From Halovivax cerinus (lineage in GTDB: Archaea > Halobacteriota > Halobacteria > Halobacteriales > Natrialbaceae), in assembly GCF_024498195.1 (NCBI RefSeq), contig NZ_CP101824.1, positions 682,001 to 746,000 of the forward strand: a DNA stretch of 64,000 nt, read 5' to 3'. Of this stretch, positions 51,952 through 62,052 are shown in pieces; within the stretch, counting starts at the first letter, position 1; every line of letters starts with the position of its first letter. The translations under genes and the position numbers were made by a program. Under the pieces are notes generated by a model. It did not search any database, was not told where the DNA came from, and saw only the letters and a program-made list of their open reading frames with translations.

Positions 51952-53295
51952 ATGGCAGAACGTGAAACGTGGGCCACCAGGCTGGGGTTCATCCTGGCGG
52001 CCGTGGGCAGCGCAGTCGGACTGGGGAACCTCTGGCAGTTCCCGTTCAAGACATCGGCAGAGGGCGGCGCGGCGTTCGTCTTCGTCTACCTCGTCGCCGC
52101 GTTCCTCATCGGCCTCCCCGCCATCCTCGGTGAGTTCGTGATCGGCCGCCGGGCGAACATCAACGCCGTCGAGGCGTTCGACCGGCTGAAACACCCGGCG
52201 TGGACCGTCGTCGGCGTGATCGGGCTGCTGACGGGGCTGTGGATCCTCTCGTACTACAGCGTCGTCGGCGGCTGGGTCATCCGCTTCATCGCAGACAGCG
52301 CGACAGGCGCCTACTTCGGGGATCCCGCCGGCCACTTCGGCGACGTCTCGATGGGGTGGGCGGCCATCGCGCTTCACGGTCTCTTCATGGCGGCGACCGC
52401 CGTCATCGTGGCGTTCGGCGTCGAGAAGGGTATCGAGAAGGCGACCAGATTGATGGTTCCCTCGATCGTCGTGATGCTCGTCGGGCTCGCCATCTACGCG
52501 TTCACGCTCGACGGCTCCGGACCGGCGTACGGCTACTACCTCTCGCCGGACTTCGACTACCTGGCGAACAATCTCGGGAGCATCGTCCCGTTCGCGGTCA
52601 GCCAGGCGTTCTTCTCACTGTCGCTGGGGATGGGGGCGATGATCACCTACGCCTCCTACATCGGTGACGACGACAGTCTCCCGGCCGACGGGAGCCTCAT
52701 CGTCGTGCTGAACACCGCGGTCGGCCTGCTCGCTGGTCTCGTCGTCATCCCGCTCTTGTTCGTCCAGTTCGGGAGCGTCCCCGACGTGGCAGCAGGCGGC
52801 GGTCCGGACGCGCTGTTCGTCGGTGTCTCGCAGGTGTTCGCGGATCTCGGCCTCGCCGGTCGGGTGTTCGGCGTCGCGTTCTTCGGCGTCGTGCTCATCG
52901 CCGCGCTCTCCTCGGCGATCAGTCTGCTGGAGGTCGCCACCTCGTACGTCGTCGACAACTACGGCTACAGCCGACCGGTCACCGCGTTCGGCTTCGCCAG
53001 CGCCATCTTCGCACTCGGGACGCTGTCGGCGTGGAACACCGCCTGGCTCGGCTGGTTCGACTCGCTCGCCTACAGCGTCTTGCTCCCAGTCTCCGTCCTG
53101 CTGGTCGTTATCTTCGTCGGCTGGGTGTACGGCCCGGAGGCCGTCGACGAGATCGAGAAGGGCACCGGCGGCGGGGAGACATTCGCGACGGCCTGGCTGT
53201 GGTCGATCCGGACGTTCGTGCTCGCCGGCGTCTTCGTGACCCTCTACCTCGGCGTTACGGACATCTACGCGGCGCCGCCCATTCCGTTCCTCTAG
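51952..53295 (+). CDS. Neurotransmitter:sodium symporter (NSS/SNF) family transporter
   Basis: The 447-aa protein has 11 to 12 helices. The NSS signature is intact: TRLGFILAAVGSAVGLGNLW and QFPFKTSAEGGAAFVFVYLV in helix 1-2, then SQAFFSLSLGMGAMITYASY in helix 6. Members are Na+-coupled amino acid or amine symporters, related to LeuT. The substrate is not clear from the sequence. The 225-bp gap before it (51727-51951) shows nothing supported. Confidence 0.92.
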   Translation: MAERETWATRLGFILAAVGSAVGLGNLWQFPFKTSAEGGAAFVFVYLVAAFLIGLPAILGEFVIGRRANINAVEAFDRLKHPAWTVVGVIGLLTGLWILSYYSVVGGWVIRFIADSATGAYFGDPAGHFGDVSMGWAAIALHGLFMAATAVIVAFGVEKGIEKATRLMVPSIVVMLVGLAIYAFTLDGSGPAYGYYLSPDFDYLANNLGSIVPFAVSQAFFSLSLGMGAMITYASYIGDDDSLPADGSLIVVLNTAVGLLAGLVVIPLLFVQFGSVPDVAAGGGPDALFVGVSQVFADLGLAGRVFGVAFFGVVLIAALSSAISLLEVATSYVVDNYGYSRPVTAFGFASAIFALGTLSAWNTAWLGWFDSLAYSVLLPVSVLLVVIFVGWVYGPEAVDEIEKGTGGGETFATAWLWSIRTFVLAGVFVTLYLGVTDIYAAPPIPFL

Positions 53296-53356
53296 TCGTA
53301 GCTCCCGTTCCGCTAGCCGTCGAGAACCGTTCTCCTGGGTGATCCGGTCGGGGGCG

Positions 53357-53710
53357 TCACACCGTCCGGAGGCCCAGACTGTACTCGAGCGCCCGATCGA
53401 CCGCTTGCAGCCGATCGTCCGGAATCGATCCGATCCGCTCCGTGACGCGGTGGTCGATCGACACCGTTCGAATCTGGCTGCAGTTCGCCACGGAATCCGC
53501 TCGCAGGGCGCACTCCGAGGCGGGCAATAACACCTCGAAGGGAAACAATTCGTCGTCGAACGCCGTCGTCAGCGGAACGATAATCGTCGTCGGCGCGTTC
53601 TCGTTACCGACGTCGTTCTGCACGACCAGCCCGGGTCGCGTTCCCCGTTGTTCGGACCCTCGTGTCGGATCCAGCTCGACCACGACGAGGTCGCCCCGAC
53701 GGACGGACAT
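53357..53710 (-). CDS. MazF/PemK-type toxin
   Basis: The 117-aa protein is a PemK/MazF endoribonuclease: MSVRRGDLVVVELDPTRGSE, RPGLVVQNDVGNENAPTTII, PLTTAFD, and CSQIRTVSIDHRVTERIGSI. The family cuts mRNA at short sites. It lies 3 bp after its AbrB-type antitoxin, on the same strand. A decayed copy of a mazF is at 54837. The protein looks full length. Confidence 0.92.
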   Translation of the reverse strand: MSVRRGDLVVVELDPTRGSEQRGTRPGLVVQNDVGNENAPTTIIVPLTTAFDDELFPFEVLLPASECALRADSVANCSQIRTVSIDHRVTERIGSIPDDRLQAVDRALEYSLGLRTV

Positions 53711-53713
53711 CGA

Positions 53714-53989
53714 TCACTCGTCCTCCCAGGCTGGCACGTCGCCGAGCACGTCGTTCGCTTCGCGACTGGTCCCGGCGAACTCCTCGGCGAGCTCGCGGTG
53801 GTGCTCGGCCCGCCGTCGGTACCCTTCGGCGAGTTCCGCCCGTGACGGCGTCGGCTCGACGACGATCTTCCCGTCCGCTTCGCGGACGCGAACGTCGTCA
53901 CCGCCCGCGATGCCGAATCGTTCTCTGAGTTCTTTCGGAATGGTGATCTGGCCCCGCGAGCCGACCGTGCGTCTCTCGGTGTCGTCCAT
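53714..53989 (-). CDS. AbrB/SpoVT-type antitoxin
   Basis: The 91-aa protein has the swapped-hairpin DNA-binding domain RTVGSRGQITIPKELRERFG, then IAGGDDVRVREADGKIVVEP, and an acidic helical C-terminus that would bind the toxin (about residues 50-91). It precedes mazF by three bases, forming a type II toxin-antitoxin pair, and should regulate its own promoter. AT-rich sequence just upstream (53995-54015, ATATTCATATCC) contains its TATA element. Confidence 0.9.
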   Translation of the reverse strand: MDDTERRTVGSRGQITIPKELRERFGIAGGDDVRVREADGKIVVEPTPSRAELAEGYRRRAEHHRELAEEFAGTSREANDVLGDVPAWEDE

Positions 53990-54171
53990 GCAAATTCATA
54001 CCATATTCATATCCAAAGCCGTTTCGCCCCGGACGAAGGTGCTATTCAGTGCAGCGATTGAAGGAGCGAGGCGGTGGCGGGTTCGGGTGTATGGCCAAAA
54101 CCCCGAGCACTACCCGGATGTAGGTGTCTCCCACAGACAGACTTATTACCCACATGCATTAGTAAGGCGGT

Positions 54172-54840
54172 ATGACCGATATTCGGACCGACACTGACGC
54201 CGCAGGCGCGCTCGGGCGACTCTCGCGAACGGTTGGCCGGTACGTCAACGCCGACTCCGTTCTCGTCCGGTTCGCCTCGCTGTGGGTCATCGTCGCGTTC
54301 GTCTTCACCGGCGCGTGGGTCACGAGCTACTACCTGCTTCCGCAGGGAGTGTTGCGCGGGGGCAATCCGGCTGCCACGGCGGACTACGCGGGAAGCGTTC
54401 CGGCGGAGTTTCTGACGCTCTTCGGATGGAACGTCGGCGTCTCGCTGATCGCCGTCGGAGCGAACACGCTCCGGTCTGTGAACACGCCACTGGGGTACGT
54501 CCTCCAGGTGATCCAGGCGCCCCGGTACGGAGCGGTGTGGGGGACCGGATCGCTCGTCGTGGGGAGCGGGGCGCGCATCGAACCCTCGCTCGCCGTCCTC
54601 GTCGAACGGAGCGGGCCGATGGAGCTCACGGCGATGGTCGCGATCGTGGTCGCGACGCGCGGCGTGATGATCTGGCACCAGTCGTCCGGACCCCGGTGGA
54701 GCGAATCCTTCGACCGGGTCCGGTCGCCACGCGAGTGGTCGATCTCGAAATCCGAGTGGGCGCTGTTACTCGGCGGGTACCTCCTCCTCGCGTTCGCGTG
54801 CTATCGCGAAGCCATGGCGATCGCGCAGGTCGCAGGCTAG
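54172..54840 (+). CDS. Membrane protein of unknown function
   Basis: The 222-aa protein has an N-terminal soluble stretch, then about five hydrophobic helices (about 38-58, 82-97, 106-120, 140-160, 196-218). YVNADSVLVRFASLWVIVAF and SVPAEFLTLFGWNVGVSLIA are recognisable segments, but I cannot place the family. ACTTATTACCCACATGC near 54141 is a TATA candidate about 28 bp before the start. It is convergent with the mazF remnant. Confidence 0.68.
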   Translation: MTDIRTDTDAAGALGRLSRTVGRYVNADSVLVRFASLWVIVAFVFTGAWVTSYYLLPQGVLRGGNPAATADYAGSVPAEFLTLFGWNVGVSLIAVGANTLRSVNTPLGYVLQVIQAPRYGAVWGTGSLVVGSGARIEPSLAVLVERSGPMELTAMVAIVVATRGVMIWHQSSGPRWSESFDRVRSPREWSISKSEWALLLGGYLLLAFACYREAMAIAQVAG

Positions 54841-55064
54841 CGACCGGGATCGGGACTTCCGAACGGATCCAGTCGAGGCGTTCGTCGGATAGCTTGTCGT
54901 CGCATGACGCCGATCGGAAGCCCCAGGCTGGATCCGGGCGCCCGGTCGACCGCTCGTGGTCGATCGTCCGGTACCATCGTAGGTCGGGGACTCCGCGTCG
55001 GACCGAATTCGACCACGACGAGGTCGCCGCGACGCACGCCGGTTCTCACTCCCGTCTCCGTCAC
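54837..55064 (-). pseudogene. Decayed mazF copy with internal deletion
   Basis: The 75-residue ORF starts like MazF (GVRRGDLVVVEFGPTRSPRP) and then jumps to PDDRPRAVDRAPGSSLGLPI, which matches the end of the MazF at 53357 (PDDRLQAVDRALEYSLGLRT). The middle of about 65 residues, with the toxin core, is missing. A meaningless tail follows. It overlaps the cupin gene by four bases (55061-55064). It is the residue of a former toxin gene or a duplicate. Confidence 0.75.
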
Positions 55065-55399
55065 GACTCTCGTTTCGCCAGCACGAGCAGCGCGGTACTG
55101 TCCTCCAGCGCCTCCGGCGAGACGTCCTGGTTTCCATCGAAGCGGACGACCTCGCCGGCGCGGACCTCGTGTTCGTCGTCACCCAGCGTCACCGAGAGCG
55201 CGCCCTCCACGAGGTGCAGGACGATCCGTCTGTCAGGGTGCTGGTGGGCCGGGACCGACTCGCCGGCATCGAGCGAGAGCCGGACCGTCATCGGCTCTTC
55301 TTCGAAGCAGTGGGCGTGAGGCTGGCCGTCGAGTTCGTCGAGCGTCACGCGTTCCGTCGGGGCAACGGGTTGCTCGGTCGCGTCGTGGTCTGTCGCCAT
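55061..55399 (-). CDS. Cupin-domain protein
   Basis: The 112-aa protein has a cupin fold: VRLSLDAGESVPAHQHPDRR with His ligands, then IVLHLVEGALSVTLGDDEHE and VRAGEVVRFDGNQDVSPEAL. Such single-domain cupins bind a metal and may act as small dioxygenases, isomerases or regulators; the substrate is unknown. It overlaps the mazF remnant at its stop by four bases. Confidence 0.85.
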   Translation of the reverse strand: MATDHDATEQPVAPTERVTLDELDGQPHAHCFEEEPMTVRLSLDAGESVPAHQHPDRRIVLHLVEGALSVTLGDDEHEVRAGEVVRFDGNQDVSPEALEDSTALLVLAKRES

Positions 55400-55467
55400 A
55401 CGTGCCCCGTCGCGGGCCGGCTACCTGAGGGTTGGGCCGAACGTGATTGCTCGATACGTGACGGTCT

Positions 55468-56775
55468 TCATCGTCGCTGTTCGAAGAGCGACAGGACGAT
55501 CCACGCGTAGCCGAGCGATCCGACGACGACGAGTCCGGCGCCCGCGGTCCGAACGAACCCGGGATCGAGCACGTCTACCGGAGACCAGGGATCGATCGTG
55601 CCCAGCCCGACGCCGATCGCCTCGATGGCGAACCCGGCCGCGAGGGCCGCGATGACGACCGTCGCGCCGCGGTCCCCGACGCCGGGTGCCTCGCCGATCG
55701 CAGGCGGGTAGAACTGGAAGCTGACGCCGACGATCGTCAGGCCGAGAAACCCGCCGAGGGCGAGTCGATAGTGGGCGGCCGCGAGCGTCGGGTCGAGGCC
55801 GTGGACGCCCATCCCCCAGCCGAGCGCGACGACGGCGAGCCCGAAGACGGCACCCACAGCGATGGCTGGAAAGCCCACACGGCGGCGATCGCTGGTGACG
55901 ACGAGTTCGAGGACGACGACGGCGTACGCGGCGATCGCTGCGGCGAGCAGTGTCGCGCCGGCGGTGAAGAGGGTGCCGCCGTAGAAGTCGACGGCGAGGA
56001 AGAACGGTGCGACGGCACCTGTCGCCAGTGCAACGACGACCAGCGACGTGCGCGGCGTTCCGACGAGAAATCGCGGGAGGAGTCGGAAGCCGACGCCGAA
56101 GAGCATGAGGGTGGCCGCGCCGGCGGCGAGGACGTGCGAGGCCGCAGGTCCAGTCGGCACGAGGGTCACCGCGACGGGGTCAGACGAGAGCGGGCCGAGG
56201 TCGAGCACGAGCGGAGCCGGACGGACGTCGAACGCGTCGAGGACCGGCAGGAGGCTCCCCCAGACGAGGTAGAGAGCCACGAGCGGGACGACGGCGTTCG
56301 CTGCACGGTCGACCCGGCGTCGGTGCTGGTTCGCCCCTGCCGTTCCCGTCTCCGCGCCGGTGAGGTTGTCCCGAAGGCTCCAGCCGAGGCTGGCGACGAA
56401 GACGCAGACGCCGGCGAGCCAGGCGGCGGCGCCGACCGCGAGTAGTTGGTCCGCCGGGACGACAGCCGTCGAGAGCAAGCCAGACAGCGGATCGCCGGGA
56501 GTCAGTCGGCCGCCGAAGAGTCCGACGACGCCCACGACCGCGAGCGGGAGGTGGACCAGCGGCGCCCGCGGAAAGCGCAATTGCCTGTCGAAGTACGAGG
56601 GGACGAGCGCGTAGGCCTTCCCGAAGATCACGGCGAAGACGAAGCCGTGGAGGCCGAGAACGGTCGCAGCCGAGCGGCTGGTACCGGCCAGGACGGCTGC
56701 GTTGAACGCGACGAACCAGCAGACACCGACGGCGACGAACGCCCGCGAGCCGCGGGTCGTCGCACTCGCGCTCAC
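55468..56775 (-). CDS. Polytopic membrane protein with NnrS-like or heme-copper-like pattern
   Basis: The 435-aa protein has 12 helices. Conserved-looking His residues occur in helices: VLGLHGFVFAVIFGKAYALV, AASHVLAAGAATLMLFGVGF and LAAAHYRLALGGFLGLTIVG. The spacing and the Gly/Arg motifs (RLLPRF, FYPPAI) recall NnrS and heme-copper oxidase subunit I-like proteins of NO metabolism. I cannot confirm the family. A link to NO response would fit the nirK and reductase genes, but those lie about 20 kb away. Confidence 0.55.
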   Translation of the reverse strand: MSASATTRGSRAFVAVGVCWFVAFNAAVLAGTSRSAATVLGLHGFVFAVIFGKAYALVPSYFDRQLRFPRAPLVHLPLAVVGVVGLFGGRLTPGDPLSGLLSTAVVPADQLLAVGAAAWLAGVCVFVASLGWSLRDNLTGAETGTAGANQHRRRVDRAANAVVPLVALYLVWGSLLPVLDAFDVRPAPLVLDLGPLSSDPVAVTLVPTGPAASHVLAAGAATLMLFGVGFRLLPRFLVGTPRTSLVVVALATGAVAPFFLAVDFYGGTLFTAGATLLAAAIAAYAVVVLELVVTSDRRRVGFPAIAVGAVFGLAVVALGWGMGVHGLDPTLAAAHYRLALGGFLGLTIVGVSFQFYPPAIGEAPGVGDRGATVVIAALAAGFAIEAIGVGLGTIDPWSPVDVLDPGFVRTAGAGLVVVGSLGYAWIVLSLFEQRR

Positions 56776-57068
56776 GGTCGCTCACCCCCGTATTCGTTGG
56801 CCACAGATGGTGCAACTCGCCGCCGAGGCGTCGGTCGCGTCGTCATTCCGTGTGGGTTCACAGGCCGCCCCGTTGAATCTACCCCCGAATCGGGTCGCTC
56901 CGGCTCGGCGGGAGCGCGACCCCCGTCGGTCCGTATCGCCTCGACGGCGACGCCCGTCGGCCCGGAGAGAGTCCGCCGATGGTCGGCGGCCGCCCCGCGG
57001 TCGGGGACGTCGACCACCCGCGCGAGAACGCAGGGCTTTTTATGTGGACCCTCCGTATCCCGACGCAT

Positions 57069-57812
57069 ATGTTCAAGGCCATCGTGAGTGCGGAAACGCT
57101 CTCGAGCGCGCTGGATTCGGTGAGCGTGCTGGTCGAGGAGTGCAAGATACACCTGGAGGAAGACGGCCTCCGGATCCGGGCGGTCGATCCCGCCAACGTG
57201 GGGATGGTCGATCTCTCGCTCGAGGCCGACGCGTTCGAGTCCTACGAGGCCGACGGCGGCCTCATCGGCGTCGACCTCTCTCGTCTCGAAGACATCGCCG
57301 GCATGGCCGAATCCGGCCAGCTCGTCCAGCTCGAACTCGACGAGGAGACCCGCAAGCTCCACGCCCAGATCGAGGGGCTCGAGTACACCCTCGCGCTGAT
57401 CGATCCCGACTCCATCCGCCAGGAGCCGGACATCCCGGACCTCGACCTGCCCGCTCGCGTCGTCCTCGAAGGGAAAGACGTCAACCGCGCAGTCACCGCC
57501 GCGGACATGGTCTCCGACCACATCGCACTCGGCGTCGACGAGGCCGAGGAGTACTTCTACGTCGACGCCGAGGGCGACACCGACGACGTCCACTTAGAAC
57601 TCACCGCCGACGAACTCATCGACCTCGAGGTCGGCTCCGCACACTCACTGTTCAGCCTCGACTACCTCAAAGACATGAACAAGGCCATCCCCCGTGACGC
57701 CGAAGTCGCCGCCGACCTCGGCGAGGAGTTCCCCATCAAGATGTACTTCGGCTTCGCGGAAGGGCAGGGCCAGGTCACCTACATGCTCGCGCCGCGCATC
57801 CAGAGCGACTGA
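57069..57812 (+). CDS. pcn: DNA polymerase sliding clamp (PCNA)
   Basis: The 247-aa protein is the archaeal [24 protein letters not shown], then [20 protein letters not shown], the second domain ([20 protein letters not shown]), the interdomain strand [20 protein letters not shown], and the end [20 protein letters not shown]. It is a homotrimeric ring that tethers DNA polymerase. The start at 57069 is the family start; TTTTTATG near 57037 is the TATA element, so the transcript is nearly leaderless. It lies alone, with a 252-bp gap to the subtilase. Confidence 0.96.
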   Translation: MFKAIVSAETLSSALDSVSVLVEECKIHLEEDGLRIRAVDPANVGMVDLSLEADAFESYEADGGLIGVDLSRLEDIAGMAESGQLVQLELDEETRKLHAQIEGLEYTLALIDPDSIRQEPDIPDLDLPARVVLEGKDVNRAVTAADMVSDHIALGVDEAEEYFYVDAEGDTDDVHLELTADELIDLEVGSAHSLFSLDYLKDMNKAIPRDAEVAADLGEEFPIKMYFGFAEGQGQVTYMLAPRIQSD

Positions 57813-58064
57813 CGAGAGCGACCGATTCTGCGACCGTTTCCCGCACGTACCGCGTCTTTTCGAGATGGCCTGACGGCTCTCCGCGCCAGTTCGACCGCGT
57901 CGTACCCGAATTTATCAGACAACTAACGTACCGTTCGTCGAACCGTGCCGAGTTGGGTGTGTGGGTCATTCCCCTAACGACTAGAATCGCTCTTCGGTTT
58001 AACAAACCGGACTAAACGCACTATCAATTGGGAAGATATAAGATGGATACTCTTTCTTCTATGT

Positions 58065-61000
58065 GTGGTTGTCTCTATGACAAACAGACGCACGATATCA
58101 ACCGTGTTCGTCGGTATCGTGGCACTCGCGATGCTTCTATCGCCGGTTGCCATGGCCGCGGGGGGACCGATGGACGCGACGAATCCGTCTGAATCGGGGG
58201 AGAACGCGGTCGAACTCGCCGACGAGGACGTCGCAGTACAGACACAGACCGGGACCGACGTCACGGTCGCGTCAGAACTCGAATCGAACGCGGGCGGCGG
58301 CGAGACGGTCGAGGTATTCGTCCGTTTCGACGCGGCGACGTCGGAGAACTTCGCGACCGCCACGGATGGCGCGGCGCCGACGGGCGACTCGAAAGTCGCC
58401 CTGAAGCGTGAGGCCGAACTCGCGCAAGCCGGGTTCGACAAACTCGCCGCCGATTCCGACGCCGTCTCGGTGATAAACGACTTCTGGATCACGAACGCCA
58501 AGCTCGTCGAGGTCGACACCTCACAGGTGTCACTCGACAGCCTCACGACGGTCGACGGCGTGACGGCGCTCCACCCAAACTACGCCGTCGAACAGGTCGA
58601 CCCGGAGCCGGTTCAGACCGACGCCGTCGAACCGGCCGACCACGGCGTGTCCACCTACGGTCTCCAGCAGGTGAACGCGCCGGCGGCCTGGGAGGCGTTC
58701 GACGCGACCGGGCAGGGCGTCGACGTGGCCGTCATCGACACGGGGATCCACGCCGACCACCAGGAGTTCGACGACTACAACGAGTCGAACTGGGCGGCCT
58801 TCGACTTCGAAGGCAATCAGCGCGACGTGGGACCGCACGACGACAATGGCCACGGGACGCACGTCGCGGGGACGATTCTCGGCGGGAACGAGAGCGGCGT
58901 CCACATCGGCGTCGCACCCGACGCGAACCTGTACGCGATCAACGTCTTCCCCGACCCGAACGGCGGGACGACGCTCGCCGCTATCGTCGCAGGGATGCAA
59001 CACGCCGTCGAGGAGGACACCGACCTCATCAGTATGAGCCTCGGTGGCGGCGGCTACGCCGGCGTCTACGTCGACGTGGTACAGAACGCACAGGCGGCAG
59101 GCACCCACGTCGTCGCCTCGTCCGGCAACGACGGACCGAACGCCGAAGGAACGCCCGGGAACGTCTACAACGTGACGGCCGTCGGGGCGACGGACGCGAC
59201 CGGCGCCGTCGCCGGCTTCTCGACGGGGACCGAGATCAACACGTCCGAGGAGTGGGGCTTCATCGCGCCGGAGTCCTGGCCGGACGAGTACGTCACGCCC
59301 GACGTCGCCGCTCCAGGCGTGGACGTGTACAGCAGCGTTCCGGGTGGCACGGACACCTACTCCGGCGCGTACTCGGGAACCAGCATGGCCGCGCCGCACG
59401 TGAGCGGCGTGATGGCGCTCGTGCTGTCGGCCCAGGAGCAGGATCCGACGCCGAACGAGCTGAAGGACACCATCGAGGAGACGGCGACGAAGCCGGCTCC
59501 CGACGCACTGAGTCCGGCGGTGCTCGACCAGGCCGGGCAGATCTCACAGGCGCAGATCGTCAATCTACACGACGACACCGTGGCGGACGCCCGGTACGGG
59601 TACGGGATCGTCGACGCGTACTCGGCGATCACGGCGCTAAACGCCAGCAGCAACCAGCTGACGGTGGACGTCCAGGACCCGGACGGTAACCCCGTCGTCG
59701 ATAGCGGTCAATTGGTCAACGACGGCACCGCGGCGAGCGTCACGCTCGACGACGCGAGCCGAACCGAGTACGCGGCCGACGGAACTGCGACGTTCGACGT
59801 GGCCAAGGACACCGTCGAGGTGACGGCCGCCGACGCGTTCGGGTACGTCTCGAACAACGCGACCGTTACCCTTTCGGGGGACACGACGGAGACGATCCAG
59901 CTCGACCGTCGCGTCGACCTGCAGGCGCTCCAACCGCTCCCGTCGGAGCTGAACGCGACGGATGGCGCGACGCTTTCGGCCGACGTGGCGCACCTGGAGA
60001 ACTACACGGTCTCGCTCGGGCCGAACGCCGACGTCGCCGAGGAGAACGTCACGCTCACTCTGAGCGCGGGCACGTACGGCCCGACCGAGATTCAGCTCGG
60101 CCAGACGATCGACGTCACCGAGCAAACGCCGAACGGACAGACCGGCGAATTCGCGCTGAACGTGACCGTCGACGGCGCCGTCGGCGAGGTCGTCGAACTC
60201 GAACACACGTTCGAAGGGCACAACGAATCGGCGACGGTCTCGGTCGGATCGACCGAACTCGTCGAGGACGCCGGAGCCCTCGCCGACCTCCAGATCTCTG
60301 AACACGACCCGCTCACGGAGGCCCTGCCGGGCAGCCAGATGCGGACGAACGACATCACGGTTCACAACCCGGCCGACGAGGCCCAGAACGGGACCGTTGT
60401 CTGGAACTTGGAGCCGCTCGGCGCCTTCACGGAATCCGTGTCGCTCGGACCCGGTGAGAGCGAGACGTTCAACATCTCGCTGCACCTCGGAACCGTGCCG
60501 GCGCCGTGGAGCTACGAGTACGGGGTCGGTGACACGGCCCAGCAAGCGCTTATCCTCGAAGACGAGCGCGGAAACGTAGACGACACCGACGTCTGGGGGA
60601 CCGAAATCGTCGGCGGGGATCTCTCCGGGCAGGTGACGGACACCGACGGCGAGGCCCTCGGCGGCATCACCGTCACCGCGACGGACGGATTCAACACCGT
60701 CGAGACGACGACGAACAGTTCCGGTCACTACCAGCTCGTCGCGCCCGCTCCCGGCGAGTGGACGGTGACGGCACAATCCGGGAGTTACGGACCCGCGACG
60801 TCGACGGTGACGATCGATCAGAACATGACGCCGGTCACCCACGACGTCGCGGTCGGCTCGACGCCGACGTTCGACCTCCAGATGGCGGCCGACGAGTCGT
60901 TCGCGCTCGGCATCCCGGCTGACGTGAAGGGCGGGACCGTCGGCGACGTCGTCGAGACCGACGCTGCGAAAATCTGGGCGTTCGACACCGAAACCGACGG

Positions 61001-61988
61001 CTGGTCGCTGGTCAACTCCAGCTACGAGATCGGCGCGCTCGACGCGATCGTCGTGAGCACGAACGCCAGAACTAACGTTTCCATCACCTTTGCCGGCACG
61101 CCCGGCGAAGACGGGATGGCGACGCCCGGTTCGAAGCCGATCGACGAGGGCTGGAACTTCGTCGCGCCCGCCGAGTTCGACACGCCGAGCGATGCGTTCA
61201 CGTCCTCGGCGTCGATCGAGAGCGTAATGGGGATTCAGGAACCCGCGCAGTCGCCGATGCTACCGGACGGCGGTTTCCAGGGCGTCGAGACGATGAACAC
61301 CGCGGACAACGTCAGTCCGTTCGGCGGCTACTTCGTCTTCGCCGCCGACGACGGCGAACTGGGTGCGAACACGTACGAGGGAATGACGCTCGACTCCGCG
61401 TACGCGAACCTCGGTGTGAGCACGTCGGCGATCGAAGGGCAGGTCACCAGCGCGGTGACCGACGATCCCATCGAAGGCGCGACGGTCTCCATCGCCGGGA
61501 CCACGCTCTCGGCGACGACCGACGAGACGGGGCAGTACACCCTTCCGTCGGTGCCGAACACGCTCGACCAGGACCTCGTCGTCGACGCACCCGACTACGA
61601 CCGGACGACGGTCGCCGACGCGTCGGGCCCGACCGACGTGACGCTCCAGGACGAGGTCTACTTCAACGTCACCGACTTCACGCTCACGTCCGGTACCGAC
61701 TACGAGATCGGCAACAGCACCGTCGAACTCAGCTACACGATCCGTAACGACGGCTCGCAGACCGCACAGCAGGTCGTCTCGAGCGAGTTCGGCGTCGACG
61801 TCGAGAACGCCCGGATCAACGAAAGCACGTGGCAACTCAACGCGACGATGTTCACGCTCGACCCGGGCGAGTCGATCACCGTCTCCGTGACGGAGCCGGT
61901 CGGCGAGTTCGTGACGACCGACGCTTCGCACGTGGGCGTCTTCACCGCCGACGATCACGAGATTCGCGAGGTCACGGTCACGGAGTGA
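58065..61988 (+). CDS. Large secreted subtilisin-like serine protease
   Basis: The 1307-aa protein has a signal peptide (TVFVGIVALAMLLSPVAMAA), a propeptide with inhibitor-like fold (about 30-190), and a subtilase domain (about 200-525). The triad is VDVAVIDTGIHADH (Asp), DDNGHGTHVAGTIL (His) and GAYSGTSMAAPHVSGVMALV (Ser), with the oxyanion Asn in HVVASSGNDGPNA. C-terminal regions are beta-rich with two carboxypeptidase-regulatory-like repeats (GQVTDTDGEALGGITVTATD and GQVTSAVTDDPIEGATVSIA). It lacks a C-terminal anchor. ATAAGATGG near 58036 and AT-rich sequence before it supply the promoter. It is extracellular. Confidence 0.93.
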   Translation: MVVSMTNRRTISTVFVGIVALAMLLSPVAMAAGGPMDATNPSESGENAVELADEDVAVQTQTGTDVTVASELESNAGGGETVEVFVRFDAATSENFATATDGAAPTGDSKVALKREAELAQAGFDKLAADSDAVSVINDFWITNAKLVEVDTSQVSLDSLTTVDGVTALHPNYAVEQVDPEPVQTDAVEPADHGVSTYGLQQVNAPAAWEAFDATGQGVDVAVIDTGIHADHQEFDDYNESNWAAFDFEGNQRDVGPHDDNGHGTHVAGTILGGNESGVHIGVAPDANLYAINVFPDPNGGTTLAAIVAGMQHAVEEDTDLISMSLGGGGYAGVYVDVVQNAQAAGTHVVASSGNDGPNAEGTPGNVYNVTAVGATDATGAVAGFSTGTEINTSEEWGFIAPESWPDEYVTPDVAAPGVDVYSSVPGGTDTYSGAYSGTSMAAPHVSGVMALVLSAQEQDPTPNELKDTIEETATKPAPDALSPAVLDQAGQISQAQIVNLHDDTVADARYGYGIVDAYSAITALNASSNQLTVDVQDPDGNPVVDSGQLVNDGTAASVTLDDASRTEYAADGTATFDVAKDTVEVTAADAFGYVSNNATVTLSGDTTETIQLDRRVDLQALQPLPSELNATDGATLSADVAHLENYTVSLGPNADVAEENVTLTLSAGTYGPTEIQLGQTIDVTEQTPNGQTGEFALNVTVDGAVGEVVELEHTFEGHNESATVSVGSTELVEDAGALADLQISEHDPLTEALPGSQMRTNDITVHNPADEAQNGTVVWNLEPLGAFTESVSLGPGESETFNISLHLGTVPAPWSYEYGVGDTAQQALILEDERGNVDDTDVWGTEIVGGDLSGQVTDTDGEALGGITVTATDGFNTVETTTNSSGHYQLVAPAPGEWTVTAQSGSYGPATSTVTIDQNMTPVTHDVAVGSTPTFDLQMAADESFALGIPADVKGGTVGDVVETDAAKIWAFDTETDGWSLVNSSYEIGALDAIVVSTNARTNVSITFAGTPGEDGMATPGSKPIDEGWNFVAPAEFDTPSDAFTSSASIESVMGIQEPAQSPMLPDGGFQGVETMNTADNVSPFGGYFVFAADDGELGANTYEGMTLDSAYANLGVSTSAIEGQVTSAVTDDPIEGATVSIAGTTLSATTDETGQYTLPSVPNTLDQDLVVDAPDYDRTTVADASGPTDVTLQDEVYFNVTDFTLTSGTDYEIGNSTVELSYTIRNDGSQTAQQVVSSEFGVDVENARINESTWQLNATMFTLDPGESITVSVTEPVGEFVTTDASHVGVFTADDHEIREVTVTE

Positions 61989-62052
61989 CCGTCGCGACGC
62001 TCACTACCACGTTACAATCCATGACACGAAACGCAATCGAGGTGTTCGCCGC

